From positions 930,001 through 994,000 of the forward strand of contig JAGTJW010000001.1 of the NCBI GenBank assembly GCA_023657425.1: 64,000 nucleotides of DNA, read 5' to 3'. The translations under genes were made by a program, and so were the position numbers. Of this stretch, positions 50,186 through 59,740 are shown piece by piece. This stretch comes from Ideonella sp. WA131b (GTDB lineage: Bacteria; Pseudomonadota; Gammaproteobacteria; Burkholderiales; Burkholderiaceae_C). How positions within the stretch are numbered: position 1 is the stretch's first letter; each line of letters opens with the position of its first letter. The notes beneath the pieces were generated by a model that was given only the letters and a program-made list of their open reading frames with translations, was not told where the DNA came from and did no database searches.

Positions 50186-51705
50186 ACGGCTCGCCGCACA
50201 CGCTGACGGTGGCCGGGCAGCTGCGCGGGCTGGCCGAGGGGCGCTTCTCCGCACTGGAGCTCACCGAGACCCTGCTGTCGCGCATCAGGGCCCACGCCGG
50301 GCTTGGCGCCTTCCTGGCGGTGGACGAGGCACGCGCCCGCGACCAGGCCCGCGCCGCCGATGCCGCGCGTGCCGCCGGCACGGCCGGGGCGCTGGCCGGC
50401 GTGCCCATCGCCCACAAGGACATCTTCGTCACCGACCACGCCCGCACCGGGCTGCCGTCGACCGCGGGCTCCAGGATGCTGGCCGGTTATCGCAGCCCCT
50501 TTGACGCCACCGTGGTGGCCCGGCTGGGGCCCGGCGAGCCGGGCCGCGGCCCGGGGGCCGGCACGGTGCTGCTGGGCAAACTCAACTGCGACGAGTTCGC
50601 GATGGGCTCGGCCAACGAGAACTCGGCCTTCGGCCCGGTGCTCAACCCCTGGGACCGCACGCGCGTGCCGGGCGGCTCGTCGGGCGGGAGCGCGGCCGCG
50701 GTGGCGGCGCGCCTGGTGGCGGCGGCCACCGGCACCGACACCGGCGGCTCCATCCGACAGCCGGCGGCCTTCTGCGGCATCACCGGCATCAAACCCACGT
50801 ATGGCGTTTGCAGCCGCTACGGGATGATCGCCTTCGCGTCGAGCCTGGACCAGGCCGGCCCGATGGCGCGCACCGCCGAAGATTGCGCGCTGTTGCTGGC
50901 GGCCATGGCGGGCTTCGACGAGCGCGACGCCACCAGCGCCGCGCGGGCGCCCGACGACTACGTGGGCGCGCTCACCCGGCGGCGCGACGGCGCGACGGCA
51001 GGCCGTCCGCTGCGGGGACTGCGCATCGGGCTGCCGAAGGAGTTCTTCCCGGCGGCGCTGGCGTCCGACGTCGGCGCCGCGGTGAGCGCCGCGCTGGCCG
51101 AGCTCGAGAAGCTCGGCGCCACGCTGGTGGACGTGAGCCTGCCGCGCACCGAGCTGTCGATCCCGGTCTACTACATCATCGCGCCGGCCGAGGCGAGCTC
51201 CAACCTCGGCCGCTACGACGGCGTCAAGTTCGGCCACCGCGCCGGGCAGCACGGCGATCTGCTCGACCTGTACAAGAAGAGCCGCGCCGAGGGCTTCGGG
51301 GCCGAGGTCAAGCGCCGCATCATGATCGGCACCTACGTGCTGAGCCACGGCTACTACGACGCCTACTACCTGCAGGCGCAGAAGCTGCGGCGCATGATCG
51401 CCGACGACTTCACCGCCTGCTTCCGCGAGTGCGATGTCATCGCCGGCCCGGTGGCGCCCACGGTGGCCTGGAAGCTCGGTGAGCAGGCGGGTGACCCGCT
51501 GCGGGCCTACCTCGCCGACATCTTCACGCTGCCGGCCAGCCTGGCCGGGCTGCCGGGCATGAGTGTGCCGGCGGGCTTCGGCGCCGGGGGCTTGCCGGTG
51601 GGCCTGCAGCTCATCGGCCGCCACTTCGACGAAGGCACACTGCTGCACACCGCGCATGCCCTGCAGCAGACCACCGATTTCCACACCCAGGAGCCCGCGC
51701 TGTGA
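50182..51705 (+). CDS. gatA: Asp-tRNA(Asn)/Glu-tRNA(Gln) amidotransferase subunit A
   Basis: A 507-residue glutaminase subunit of the amidase-signature family that passes ammonia to GatB. The catalytic triad is K79 (AHKD), cis-Ser S166 (GGSSGGS) and nucleophile S190 ([10 protein letters not shown]). Its presence shows that this organism makes Gln-tRNA and/or Asn-tRNA by transamidation. Overlaps of ATGA with gatC and GTGA with gatB couple the three. Confidence 0.97.
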
Positions 51706-53198
51706 GCGCCCCCGCCCTGATCCGCGGCCACGAGGTCGTCATCGGCCTCGAAACGCACGCCCAGCTCGCCACCGTCAGCAAGATCTTCAGCGGCGCGGCC
51801 ACCGCCTTCGGTGCCGCCCCCAACACGCAGGCCTGCGCGGTCGATCTCGCGCTGCCGGGCACGCTGCCGGTGCTCAACCGCGGCGCCGTCGAACGCGCCA
51901 TCCGGTTCGGCCTGGCCGTGGGCGCGCACGTGGCGCCCTTGAGCATCTTCGCGCGCAAGAACTACTTCTACCCCGATCTCCCCAAGGGCTACCAGATCAG
52001 CCAGTACGAGATCCCGGTGGTGCAGGGTGGCCGGGTCGAGTTCGTGCTGGACGGCCAGCCCCGCGCCGTGCGCCTGACGCGCGCGCATCTGGAGGAAGAC
52101 GCGGGCAAGAGCCTGCACGAGGAGTTCCACCTGTCTGACGGCCGGCCGGCCACCGGGGTGGATCTCAACCGCGCCGGCACGCCGCTGCTGGAGATCGTCT
52201 CCGAGCCCGACATGCGCAGCAGCGCCGAGGCCGTGGAGTACGCCCGCGCGCTGCATGCGCTGGTGGTGTGGCTGGGCATCTGCGACGGCAACATGCAGGA
52301 GGGCAGCTTCCGCTGCGACGCCAACGTGAGCGTGCGCAAGCCCGGCCAGCCCTACGGCACGCGGCGCGAGATCAAGAACCTCAACAGCTTCCGTTTCCTG
52401 CAGCAGGCCATCGACTTCGAGGTGCAGTGGCAGATCGACCGCGTCGAGGACGGCCTGCCCATCGAGCAGGCCACCGTGCTGTTCAACCCCGACACGGGCG
52501 AGACGCGGGCCATGCGCACCAAGGAAGACGCTCACGATTACCGTTACTTCCCCGACCCCGACCTGCCGCCGCTGGTGATCGCGCCCGAGTGGGTGGCGCG
52601 CGTGCAGGCGGCGATGCCCGAGCTGCCGCGCGCCATGGCGGCGCGTTTCGAGCATGACGACGGCCTGCCGGCCCACGACGCGGCGATGATGACGCAGAGC
52701 CTGGCCTTCGCGCGCTACTACGAGGCCGTGCGCGACGCCGGCCGGGCGCTGGAGGGCGACCGCGGCGCCACCGCGTGGGCCAAGCTGGCAGCGAACTGGC
52801 TGATGGGCGAGGTGAGCAAGCGCCTGAACGCCGAAGGCCGCACGATCGACGCCATCGCGCTGGCGCCGGCCACGCTGGCCGCGCTGATCGGCCGCGTCGT
52901 CGACGGCACGGTGTCAAACAGCGGCGCACGCCAGGTCTTCGAGGCACTCTGGGCCGGCGAGGCCAGCGACGTCGACGCCGTCATCGCGGCCAAGGGCCTG
53001 AAGCAGCTGAACGACAGCGTCGCGGTCGAGGCCATTGTCGACGAGGTGCTGGCCAAGAACGAAAAGTCGGTGGCCGAGTACCGCGCCGGCAAGGACAAGG
53101 CCTTCAACGCGCTGGTGGGCCAGGTGATGAAGGCCAGCAAGGGCCTGGCCAACCCGGCGCAGGCCGGCGAGCTGTTGAAGAAGAAGCTAGGGGCGTGA
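51702..53198 (+). CDS. gatB: Asp-tRNA(Asn)/Glu-tRNA(Gln) amidotransferase subunit B
   Basis: A 498-residue subunit that phosphorylates and amidates mischarged tRNA. The N-terminal cradle has [26 protein letters not shown] and DFNRAGTPL-like [18 protein letters not shown]; the C-terminal helical and YqeY-like domains end [10 protein letters not shown]. It starts at GTG 51702. The last 12 bases overlap the end of a convergent DUF4124 gene. Confidence 0.97.
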   Translation: MSAPALIRGHEVVIGLETHAQLATVSKIFSGAATAFGAAPNTQACAVDLALPGTLPVLNRGAVERAIRFGLAVGAHVAPLSIFARKNYFYPDLPKGYQISQYEIPVVQGGRVEFVLDGQPRAVRLTRAHLEEDAGKSLHEEFHLSDGRPATGVDLNRAGTPLLEIVSEPDMRSSAEAVEYARALHALVVWLGICDGNMQEGSFRCDANVSVRKPGQPYGTRREIKNLNSFRFLQQAIDFEVQWQIDRVEDGLPIEQATVLFNPDTGETRAMRTKEDAHDYRYFPDPDLPPLVIAPEWVARVQAAMPELPRAMAARFEHDDGLPAHDAAMMTQSLAFARYYEAVRDAGRALEGDRGATAWAKLAANWLMGEVSKRLNAEGRTIDAIALAPATLAALIGRVVDGTVSNSGARQVFEALWAGEASDVDAVIAAKGLKQLNDSVAVEAIVDEVLAKNEKSVAEYRAGKDKAFNALVGQVMKASKGLANPAQAGELLKKKLGA

Positions 53199-53861
53199 GG
53201 CCGACGCCGCCGGCAGCGCGCCCGGCGGCGCACCGGCCCAAAGCCGGCGCAAGCGCTCCAGCTCGGCGTCGTACAGCCGGTTGATGCGGACGAGCTCGGC
53301 CTCCTGGGTGGCGCTGGCGGCCCGCTGGGCCTCGACGGCTGCATCGTTGGCGTCCAGCGCGTTGCGCAGCTTGGGTGGCAGCGTCCTGCCGGCGTAGAAC
53401 TCGGCCTCGTCGAGCAGCGGTTTGCGCGCGGCCTTGAGCTCGCGCAGCCGCAGTTCGGTGGCGCGCATGGCCAGGCGCACGGTGTCCAGGGCGGCCTCGC
53501 GCGCACGCTGGTGCGAGGCCTCGGTCGGATAGCGCGACATCAGGTTGCGGTCGCGGCGCACGGCGTCGGCCGCCGCGGCCCGCGCCTGTTCGGCGGCGCG
53601 CTCGCCCGCTTCTTTCGAGGCGCGCTCCTCCGCCGTCAGCGTGGGCGGCAGGACCGCGCGCACCGAACCGTCGCGGTTGCGGACCTGCTGCTCCTTGTGC
53701 CGGCACTCGGCGATCGGCCGGTCGGCCGTGAGGCGGCGCCCGCGGTCGTCGATGCAGGTGTAGATGCCCGTGCCCGGGGCAGGAAGGGGCTGCGACGCGG
53801 CCGGCGCGGGCCCCAGGCCCGCCAAACTGAGCAGCCAGGCGACGGGAACCCCCGCCCGCAT
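53187..53861 (-). CDS. DUF4124 domain exported protein
   Basis: A 224-residue periplasmic protein: a Sec signal ([20 protein letters not shown], cleavage after AAS), then the DUF4124 start [19 protein letters not shown] with a cysteine pair, and a long Arg/Ala-rich helical segment (about 70-215) likely to form a coiled coil. Function unknown. It starts five bases upstream of the pyrE end on the same strand, so it is probably co-transcribed with pyrE. Confidence 0.75.
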   Translation of the reverse strand: MRAGVPVAWLLSLAGLGPAPAASQPLPAPGTGIYTCIDDRGRRLTADRPIAECRHKEQQVRNRDGSVRAVLPPTLTAEERASKEAGERAAEQARAAAADAVRRDRNLMSRYPTEASHQRAREAALDTVRLAMRATELRLRELKAARKPLLDEAEFYAGRTLPPKLRNALDANDAAVEAQRAASATQEAELVRINRLYDAELERLRRLWAGAPPGALPAASASRP

Positions 53862-53866
53862 GGTGT

Positions 53867-54565
53867 TCAGCCCGCCGGCTGCACGCCGTACCGCGCGCGA
53901 TAGACCTCGACCGCCGCGGCGCGCTCGGCCAGCGAGGGGTCGGCGCTGGCGCGCAGCCACTGCAGCAGATCGGCCAGCGTGGCCACGGCCACCACCGGCA
54001 GACCGAGCTCGCGTTCGACGAACTGCACCGCGCTCCAGGGCGCATCCGCACCGTCGTGCGTGGCGCGCTCCTGGCGGTCGAGCGCGATGGCCACGCCCGC
54101 GGGCTCGGCGCCGGCGGCGCGGATCATCGCGATCGACTCGCGCACCGAGGTGCCGGCGGAGATCACGTCGTCGATGATCAGCACGCGGCCCCGCACCGGC
54201 GCGCCCACGAGCGTGCCGCCCTCACCGTGGTCCTTGGCTTCCTTGCGGTTGTAGGCGTAGGGCAGGTTGTGGCCGGCCCGCGCCATCTCCACCGCCACCG
54301 CCGAGGCCAGCGTGATGCCCTTGTAGGCGGGGCCGAAGAGCATGTCGAAACGCAGCGTGCCGGCCTCGCGGGCCTGCAGCAGGCGCCGTGCATAGAATGA
54401 AGCGAGCTCGCCGAGCTTGGCGCCATCGTCAAAGTCACCGGCATTGAAGAAATACGGCGACAGCCGTCCGGCCTTGGTGCGGAACTCCCCGAAGCGCAGC
54501 ACGCCCGCGCGCAACGCGAAGGGCACGAAGGTCTGTGCGATCGGGTCCGGTGTGGCGGTGCTCAT
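53867..54565 (-). CDS. pyrE: Orotate phosphoribosyltransferase
   Basis: A 232-residue enzyme of pyrimidine synthesis: orotate + PRPP to OMP + PPi. The PRPP motif VLIIDDVISAGTS is near 130-142; GPAYKGITLA and the flexible catalytic loop YNRKEAKDHGEGG are present. It is divergent from xth across 33 bases. Confidence 0.96.
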   Translation of the reverse strand: MSTATPDPIAQTFVPFALRAGVLRFGEFRTKAGRLSPYFFNAGDFDDGAKLGELASFYARRLLQAREAGTLRFDMLFGPAYKGITLASAVAVEMARAGHNLPYAYNRKEAKDHGEGGTLVGAPVRGRVLIIDDVISAGTSVRESIAMIRAAGAEPAGVAIALDRQERATHDGADAPWSAVQFVERELGLPVVAVATLADLLQWLRASADPSLAERAAAVEVYRARYGVQPAG

Positions 54566-54598
54566 CGCGGGGGGGCCGGCGGGCGGTGGAGGGTTTCC

Positions 54599-55387
54599 TT
54601 GGCTTTCAGACTGGTCACGCTCAATCTCAACGGCCTGCGCTCGGCGGCGAAAAAGGGCTTCATGGCCTGGGCCGACGCGGCGGCGCCGGATTGTATGGGG
54701 GTGCAGGAGCTCAAGGCGCAGGCCGACGACGTGGCCGGCACCCTCGACCGCATCGGCCCGATGCAGGGCCACTTCCACTTCGCGCAGAAGAAGGGCTATT
54801 CCGGCGTCGGGCTGTACCTGAAGAAACCGCCGAGCGCCGTCATCACCGGTTTCGGCGCTCCGGAGTTCGACGACGAGGGCCGCTGGGTCGAGGCGCGCTA
54901 CGACAGCGCCCGGCGCAAGTTCAGCGTCATCAGCTGCTACTTCCCCAGCGGCAGCAGCAGCGAGGAGCGCCAGGCCGCCAAGTTCCGCTTCCTGAAGAAG
55001 ATGTACCCCCATCTTCGGGCTCTGAAGGCCGAGCGCGAGTTCATCCTCATGGGCGACGTGAACATCGCCCACCAGGCAATCGACCTCAAGAACTGGAAAG
55101 GCAACCAGAAGAACAGCGGCTTCCTGCCCGAAGAGCGCGCCTGGCTCGACCAGCTCTTTGGCGAGTGCGGCCTGGTGGACGTGTTCCGCACGCTCGACCC
55201 GCGACCCGAGCAGTACACGTGGTGGAGCAACCGCGGCCAGGCCTGGGCCAAGAACGTGGGCTGGCGGATCGATTACCACCTGGCCACGCCCGCCGTGGCC
55301 GCGACCGCGAAGCGGGCCTCGATCTACCTCGACGAGCGCTTCTCCGACCACGCGCCGCTGACCATCGACTACGCGTGGACACTCTGA
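54599..55387 (+). CDS. xth: Exodeoxyribonuclease III / AP endonuclease
   Basis: A 262-residue EEP-fold nuclease for base-excision repair. Residues seen: NLNGLRS near 9-15, E37 (GVQELKA), Y114, D153 and N155 (MGDVNIAH), and D250-H251 (SDHAPL). The start is TTG 54599 with GGAGG six bases upstream; no ATG in frame lies before the conserved FRLVTLNLNG start. Its end overlaps the following lipase gene by 13 bases. Confidence 0.94.
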   Translation: MAFRLVTLNLNGLRSAAKKGFMAWADAAAPDCMGVQELKAQADDVAGTLDRIGPMQGHFHFAQKKGYSGVGLYLKKPPSAVITGFGAPEFDDEGRWVEARYDSARRKFSVISCYFPSGSSSEERQAAKFRFLKKMYPHLRALKAEREFILMGDVNIAHQAIDLKNWKGNQKNSGFLPEERAWLDQLFGECGLVDVFRTLDPRPEQYTWWSNRGQAWAKNVGWRIDYHLATPAVAATAKRASIYLDERFSDHAPLTIDYAWTL

Positions 55388-56217
55388 CGCTGCCCACCGC
55401 CGACGGCCTGCGCCTGCACCTGCGGCACTGGCCGACAGCGGCCGTGGCACCCCGCGGCACGGTGCTGGTGGTGCATGGCCTGGGAGAACACGTGGGCCGC
55501 TACGCCCACGTGGCCGAGGCGCTGAACGGCGCCGGCTGGCACGTCAGCGGCTTCGACCAGCGCGGCCATGGCCGCAGCGGTGGCCGCCAGGGCGTGCTGG
55601 CCGCGCCCGACAGCCTGCTGGCCGACCTGGGCGCCGTCGTGGACGCGGTGCGCCCGCGCGCGCCGGGCCCCCTGGTGCTGCTGGGCCACAGCATGGGTGG
55701 CGCGGTGGCCGCCCGCTTCGTGGCCGAGGCGCTGGCGCCGCAGCCGGCGGCGTGGTCGCGGCCGCTGGACGGCCTGGTGCTGTCCTCTCCGGCGCTGCGG
55801 GCGCACCTGTCGGCCTGGCAGCGTCTGCAGCTGGCCCTGGGCGAACGCCTGATGCCCGACCTGCCGCAGCGCAACGGCATCGATGCGCAGGGCCTGTCGC
55901 ACGACGAGGCCATGGTCGCCGCCTACACCGCCGACCCGCTGGTGCACGACCGCATCAGCGCGCGGCTGGCGCGCTTCATCCTCGACGCGGGCGGGCAGGT
56001 GCGCGCCGCCGCGCCGCGCTGGGCGCTGCCGACGCTGCTGATGTGGGGCGGCGCCGACCGCATCGTCGACCCGGGCGGCAGCCACGCCTTCGCCAGGGCC
56101 GTGCCCGCCGCGGTGCTGACGGCCTTCGAGTTCGGGGGCCTGCGCCACGAGATCTTCAACGAGCTGGAACGCGAGGGCGTGCTGATGCGCCTGACGCAGT
56201 GGCTCGGGCGGTTCTAG
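55375..56217 (+). CDS. Alpha/beta hydrolase, monoacylglycerol-lipase-like
   Basis: A 280-residue cytosolic hydrolase of the PldB/monoglyceride lipase group: oxyanion HGLGEHVGRY (34-43), DQRGHGRSGG (61-70), nucleophile S106 (GHSMGG), D228 (GGADRIVD) and H258 (LRHEIFNE). It begins at GTG 55375 within the end of xth, so the two are coupled. Likely role: monoacylglycerol or lysophospholipid turnover, from family only. Confidence 0.85.
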   Translation: MDTLTLPTADGLRLHLRHWPTAAVAPRGTVLVVHGLGEHVGRYAHVAEALNGAGWHVSGFDQRGHGRSGGRQGVLAAPDSLLADLGAVVDAVRPRAPGPLVLLGHSMGGAVAARFVAEALAPQPAAWSRPLDGLVLSSPALRAHLSAWQRLQLALGERLMPDLPQRNGIDAQGLSHDEAMVAAYTADPLVHDRISARLARFILDAGGQVRAAAPRWALPTLLMWGGADRIVDPGGSHAFARAVPAAVLTAFEFGGLRHEIFNELEREGVLMRLTQWLGRF

Positions 56218-56252
56218 ACTGCCATCCCGACTTCTCCCCGGAGACCGACGCC

Positions 56253-57722
<1,470 letters not shown>

Positions 57723-57990
57723 GCTGAGCGCCCACGGGGCCCCGGGGGACCGGGCGGGCGGATGGGGCGGGCGGACGGGGCGCGTGCCGGACGGGATGGT
57801 CGGGCGGGCACCGCCCGCGACGGAACTTGAAACCAGAAAGTTTCCATAAATACTTTATGGTCTCTTTAGTGACCAAATAGTTCATTCAAGAAACCAATCG
57901 GTATACTCCTGCTGCACCATGCTTTTTCGCATGGCCACACGACCGGCCGGGCCCGCCAGGCACGCCGGCCCCAAACGCAGGAGCCATTCG
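57723..57990. other. Non-coding region: G-rich block, hairpin, then AT-rich promoter island
   Basis: The first 80 bases are G-rich runs on the plus strand (GGGGCCCCGGGGG, GGGCGGGCGGATGGGGCGGG), which could form G-quadruplexes. A CGGGCGG/CCGCCCG hairpin at 57801-57817 may end the M20 gene transcript. From 57820 to 57910 the sequence turns sharply AT-rich with promoter-like elements, and CCATGC/GCATGG (57917-57934) forms a small hairpin. I see no gene here. Confidence 0.6.
57827..57856 (+). promoter_or_regulatory. Candidate promoter upstream of the fasciclin genes
   Basis: TTGAAA and TACTTT are separated by 18 bases. Overlapping it, GGAACTT at 57822-57828 resembles the -35 box of sigma-E-type ECF factors. 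A further TATACT (57902-57907) could be a second -10. Which is used cannot be told from sequence. Confidence 0.35.
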
Positions 57991-58053
57991 ATGTTGAACT
58001 GGTGCATCGGTGTCGTGCACGTCATCGACCGCGTCATCCTGCCGCGGCCCTGA
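57991..58053 (+). pseudogene. Fossil of a fasciclin gene (C-terminal motif behind a start codon)
   Basis: A 20-codon frame with GGAG nine bases before ATG 57991 encodes [20 protein letters not shown] and stops at 58051-58053. [12 protein letters not shown] matches the conserved last strand of FAS1 domains and the end of the intact gene just downstream ([13 protein letters not shown]). I read it as an upstream tandem copy that lost its middle, or a very short leader peptide that kept this end. The small size means chance cannot be fully excluded, but 12 residues of the domain's best motif next to a real FAS1 gene is a strong hint. Confidence 0.5.
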
Positions 58054-58099
58054 TCCACCCGCATCCCTGACCCCCAACGTCCCCGAAAGGACCCTCTCC

Positions 58100-58552
58100 A
58101 TGAAAAAACTCTTCATCGCCGCCACCCTGGCCGCGGCTTCGCTGGCCGCCCAGGCCAAGGACATCGTCGACACCGCGGTGGCCGCCGGCTCGTTCAAGAC
58201 GCTGGCCACGGCGCTGCAGGCGGCCGGCCTCGTCGACACGCTCAAGGGCCCGGGCCCGTTCACGGTGTTCGCACCCACCGACGCGGCCTTCGCCAAGATC
58301 CCGAAGGCCGATCTCGACGCCCTGCTCAAGGACAAGGCCCGACTCACCGCCGTGCTCACCTACCACGTGGTGCCGGGCCGGGTGATGGCCAAGGACGTGA
58401 AGGCCGGCAGTGTGAAGACGGTGCAAGGCGGCCTGCTGACGCTGGGCACCACGGGCGGGGTCACCGTCAACAACGCCAAGGTCGTGCAGGCCGACGTCGT
58501 GGCCAGCAATGGCGTCATCCACGTCATCGACACGGTGGTGCTGCCGAAGTAA
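58100..58552 (+). CDS. Fasciclin (FAS1) domain exported protein
   Basis: A 150-residue secreted protein: Sec signal [19 protein letters not shown], then one FAS1 domain with the H1 motif [15 protein letters not shown] (about 54-68), YHVVPGRV in the middle and the H2 motif [13 protein letters not shown] at the end. FAS1 proteins act in adhesion or as small secreted binding proteins. GAAAGGA precedes ATG 58100. A fossil copy lies 47 bases upstream on the same strand. Confidence 0.92.
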   Translation: MKKLFIAATLAAASLAAQAKDIVDTAVAAGSFKTLATALQAAGLVDTLKGPGPFTVFAPTDAAFAKIPKADLDALLKDKARLTAVLTYHVVPGRVMAKDVKAGSVKTVQGGLLTLGTTGGVTVNNAKVVQADVVASNGVIHVIDTVVLPK

Positions 58553-58576
58553 GCCGGCCCGCGGCCGGCCGCATCG

Positions 58577-59692
58577 TCAAAAGGTGTAGCCGGCCGCCAC
58601 GGTTCGCTCGCTCATCGGCTCCAACAGCTTCAGCAGCGGGGCCAGCGGGCGGTAGCGCAGCGCCACCCGGGTGGCGTAGCCGAAGAAGCGCGGCAGGTCG
58701 GCAGCGTAGCCGGCCTTGCCGTCGCGGTGCTTGAGACGGCAGAAGATGCCCAGCACCTTGAGGTGGCGCTGCAGGCCCATCCACTCCAGCGCCCGCCAGC
58801 ACTCGCCGAAATCCTCGGCCACCGGCACGCCGGCCTTGCGCGCGGCCTGCCACCAGCGCACGGCCCAGTCGATCTCCTGCTCCTCGGGCCAGGACAGGAA
58901 GGCGTCGCGCAGCAGCGAGGCGATGTCGTAGCTCACCGGTCCGGCCACGGCGTCCTGAAAGTCGAGCACGCCCGGGTTGCCGGGCGAGCCGGGCCCGCCG
59001 CAGACCATCAGGTTGCGCGGCATCCAGTCGGCATGCACGGCCACCACCGGCTGCGCCAGCGCGCTGGCCACCAGCACGTCGCACAGGCCCTGCCAGGCCC
59101 GCCGCTCGCCGTCGCCCCAGGCGATGCCGTGCTCGCGCGCCACGCACCAGACGGGGAACAGTTCGAGCTCGCGGCGCAGCAGCGCCTCGTCGAACGGCGG
59201 CAGCCGGCGGGCGTCGGCATGGCGTTGCATCGTCACCAGCGCGGCGATGGCATCGCGCATCAGGCGGTCGGCCCGGGCGCCGTCGCCTGCGGCCTGGGCC
59301 GCCTGCAGGGCGGCCAGGTAGGGCTCGGTGCCGAGGTCGTCGAGCAACAGGAAGCCCTGCTCAACCTCGGCCTCCAGCACGCGCGGCACGTGCAGCCCGG
59401 CGCCGGCCAGCAGCGCGGCCACCTGCACGAAAGGGCGGGTGTCCTCCAGCGGCGGCGGGGCGTCCATCACGATGCGGCTGCCCGCCAGGGCGGCCACGCG
59501 CAGATAGCGGCGGAAGCTGGCATCGGCCGAGGCCGGCGCCAGGCTGGCCGCATCCAGGCCGTGGCGCGGCGCGATCGTGGACAGCCACTGCCCGAAGGCC
59601 GTTCGGCGGACAGGATCACCCCAGGCGACACGGCCGTCGGCGGGTAGGTCGGCGGGTGGAACAGCGGCCGGCGCCGGGACAGAGTCGCTCAT
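58577..59692 (-). CDS. amgK: Anomeric MurNAc/GlcNAc kinase AmgK-like (APH family)
   Basis: A 371-residue sugar kinase of the aminoglycoside-phosphotransferase fold. Catalytic loop HADWMPRNLM (about 220-229) and metal loop VLDFQDAVAGPVSYD are clear; RRYLRV near 60 starts the N-lobe. In pseudomonads and many beta-proteobacteria AmgK phosphorylates recycled MurNAc at C1 and sits divergent from lptD, as here. The usual partner murU (nucleotidyltransferase) is not downstream; the fasciclin gene converges instead. Confidence 0.85.
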   Translation of the reverse strand: MSDSVPAPAAVPPADLPADGRVAWGDPVRRTAFGQWLSTIAPRHGLDAASLAPASADASFRRYLRVAALAGSRIVMDAPPPLEDTRPFVQVAALLAGAGLHVPRVLEAEVEQGFLLLDDLGTEPYLAALQAAQAAGDGARADRLMRDAIAALVTMQRHADARRLPPFDEALLRRELELFPVWCVAREHGIAWGDGERRAWQGLCDVLVASALAQPVVAVHADWMPRNLMVCGGPGSPGNPGVLDFQDAVAGPVSYDIASLLRDAFLSWPEEQEIDWAVRWWQAARKAGVPVAEDFGECWRALEWMGLQRHLKVLGIFCRLKHRDGKAGYAADLPRFFGYATRVALRYRPLAPLLKLLEPMSERTVAAGYTF

Positions 59693-59703
59693 GGATAATC
59701 CAT
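59691..59703. promoter_or_regulatory. Palindrome at the amgK start in the amgK-lptD divergent gap
   Basis: ATGGATAATCCAT is a 13-base palindrome around one central base. It covers the amgK start codon and lies inside the 48-base gap that must hold both promoters. GGATAAT and the following TTTTAA could serve as -10 elements in either direction. Confidence 0.3.
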
Positions 59704-59740
59704 TTTAAGAACCGCGCTTCCAACGCCCGCCTCCGAGCGC

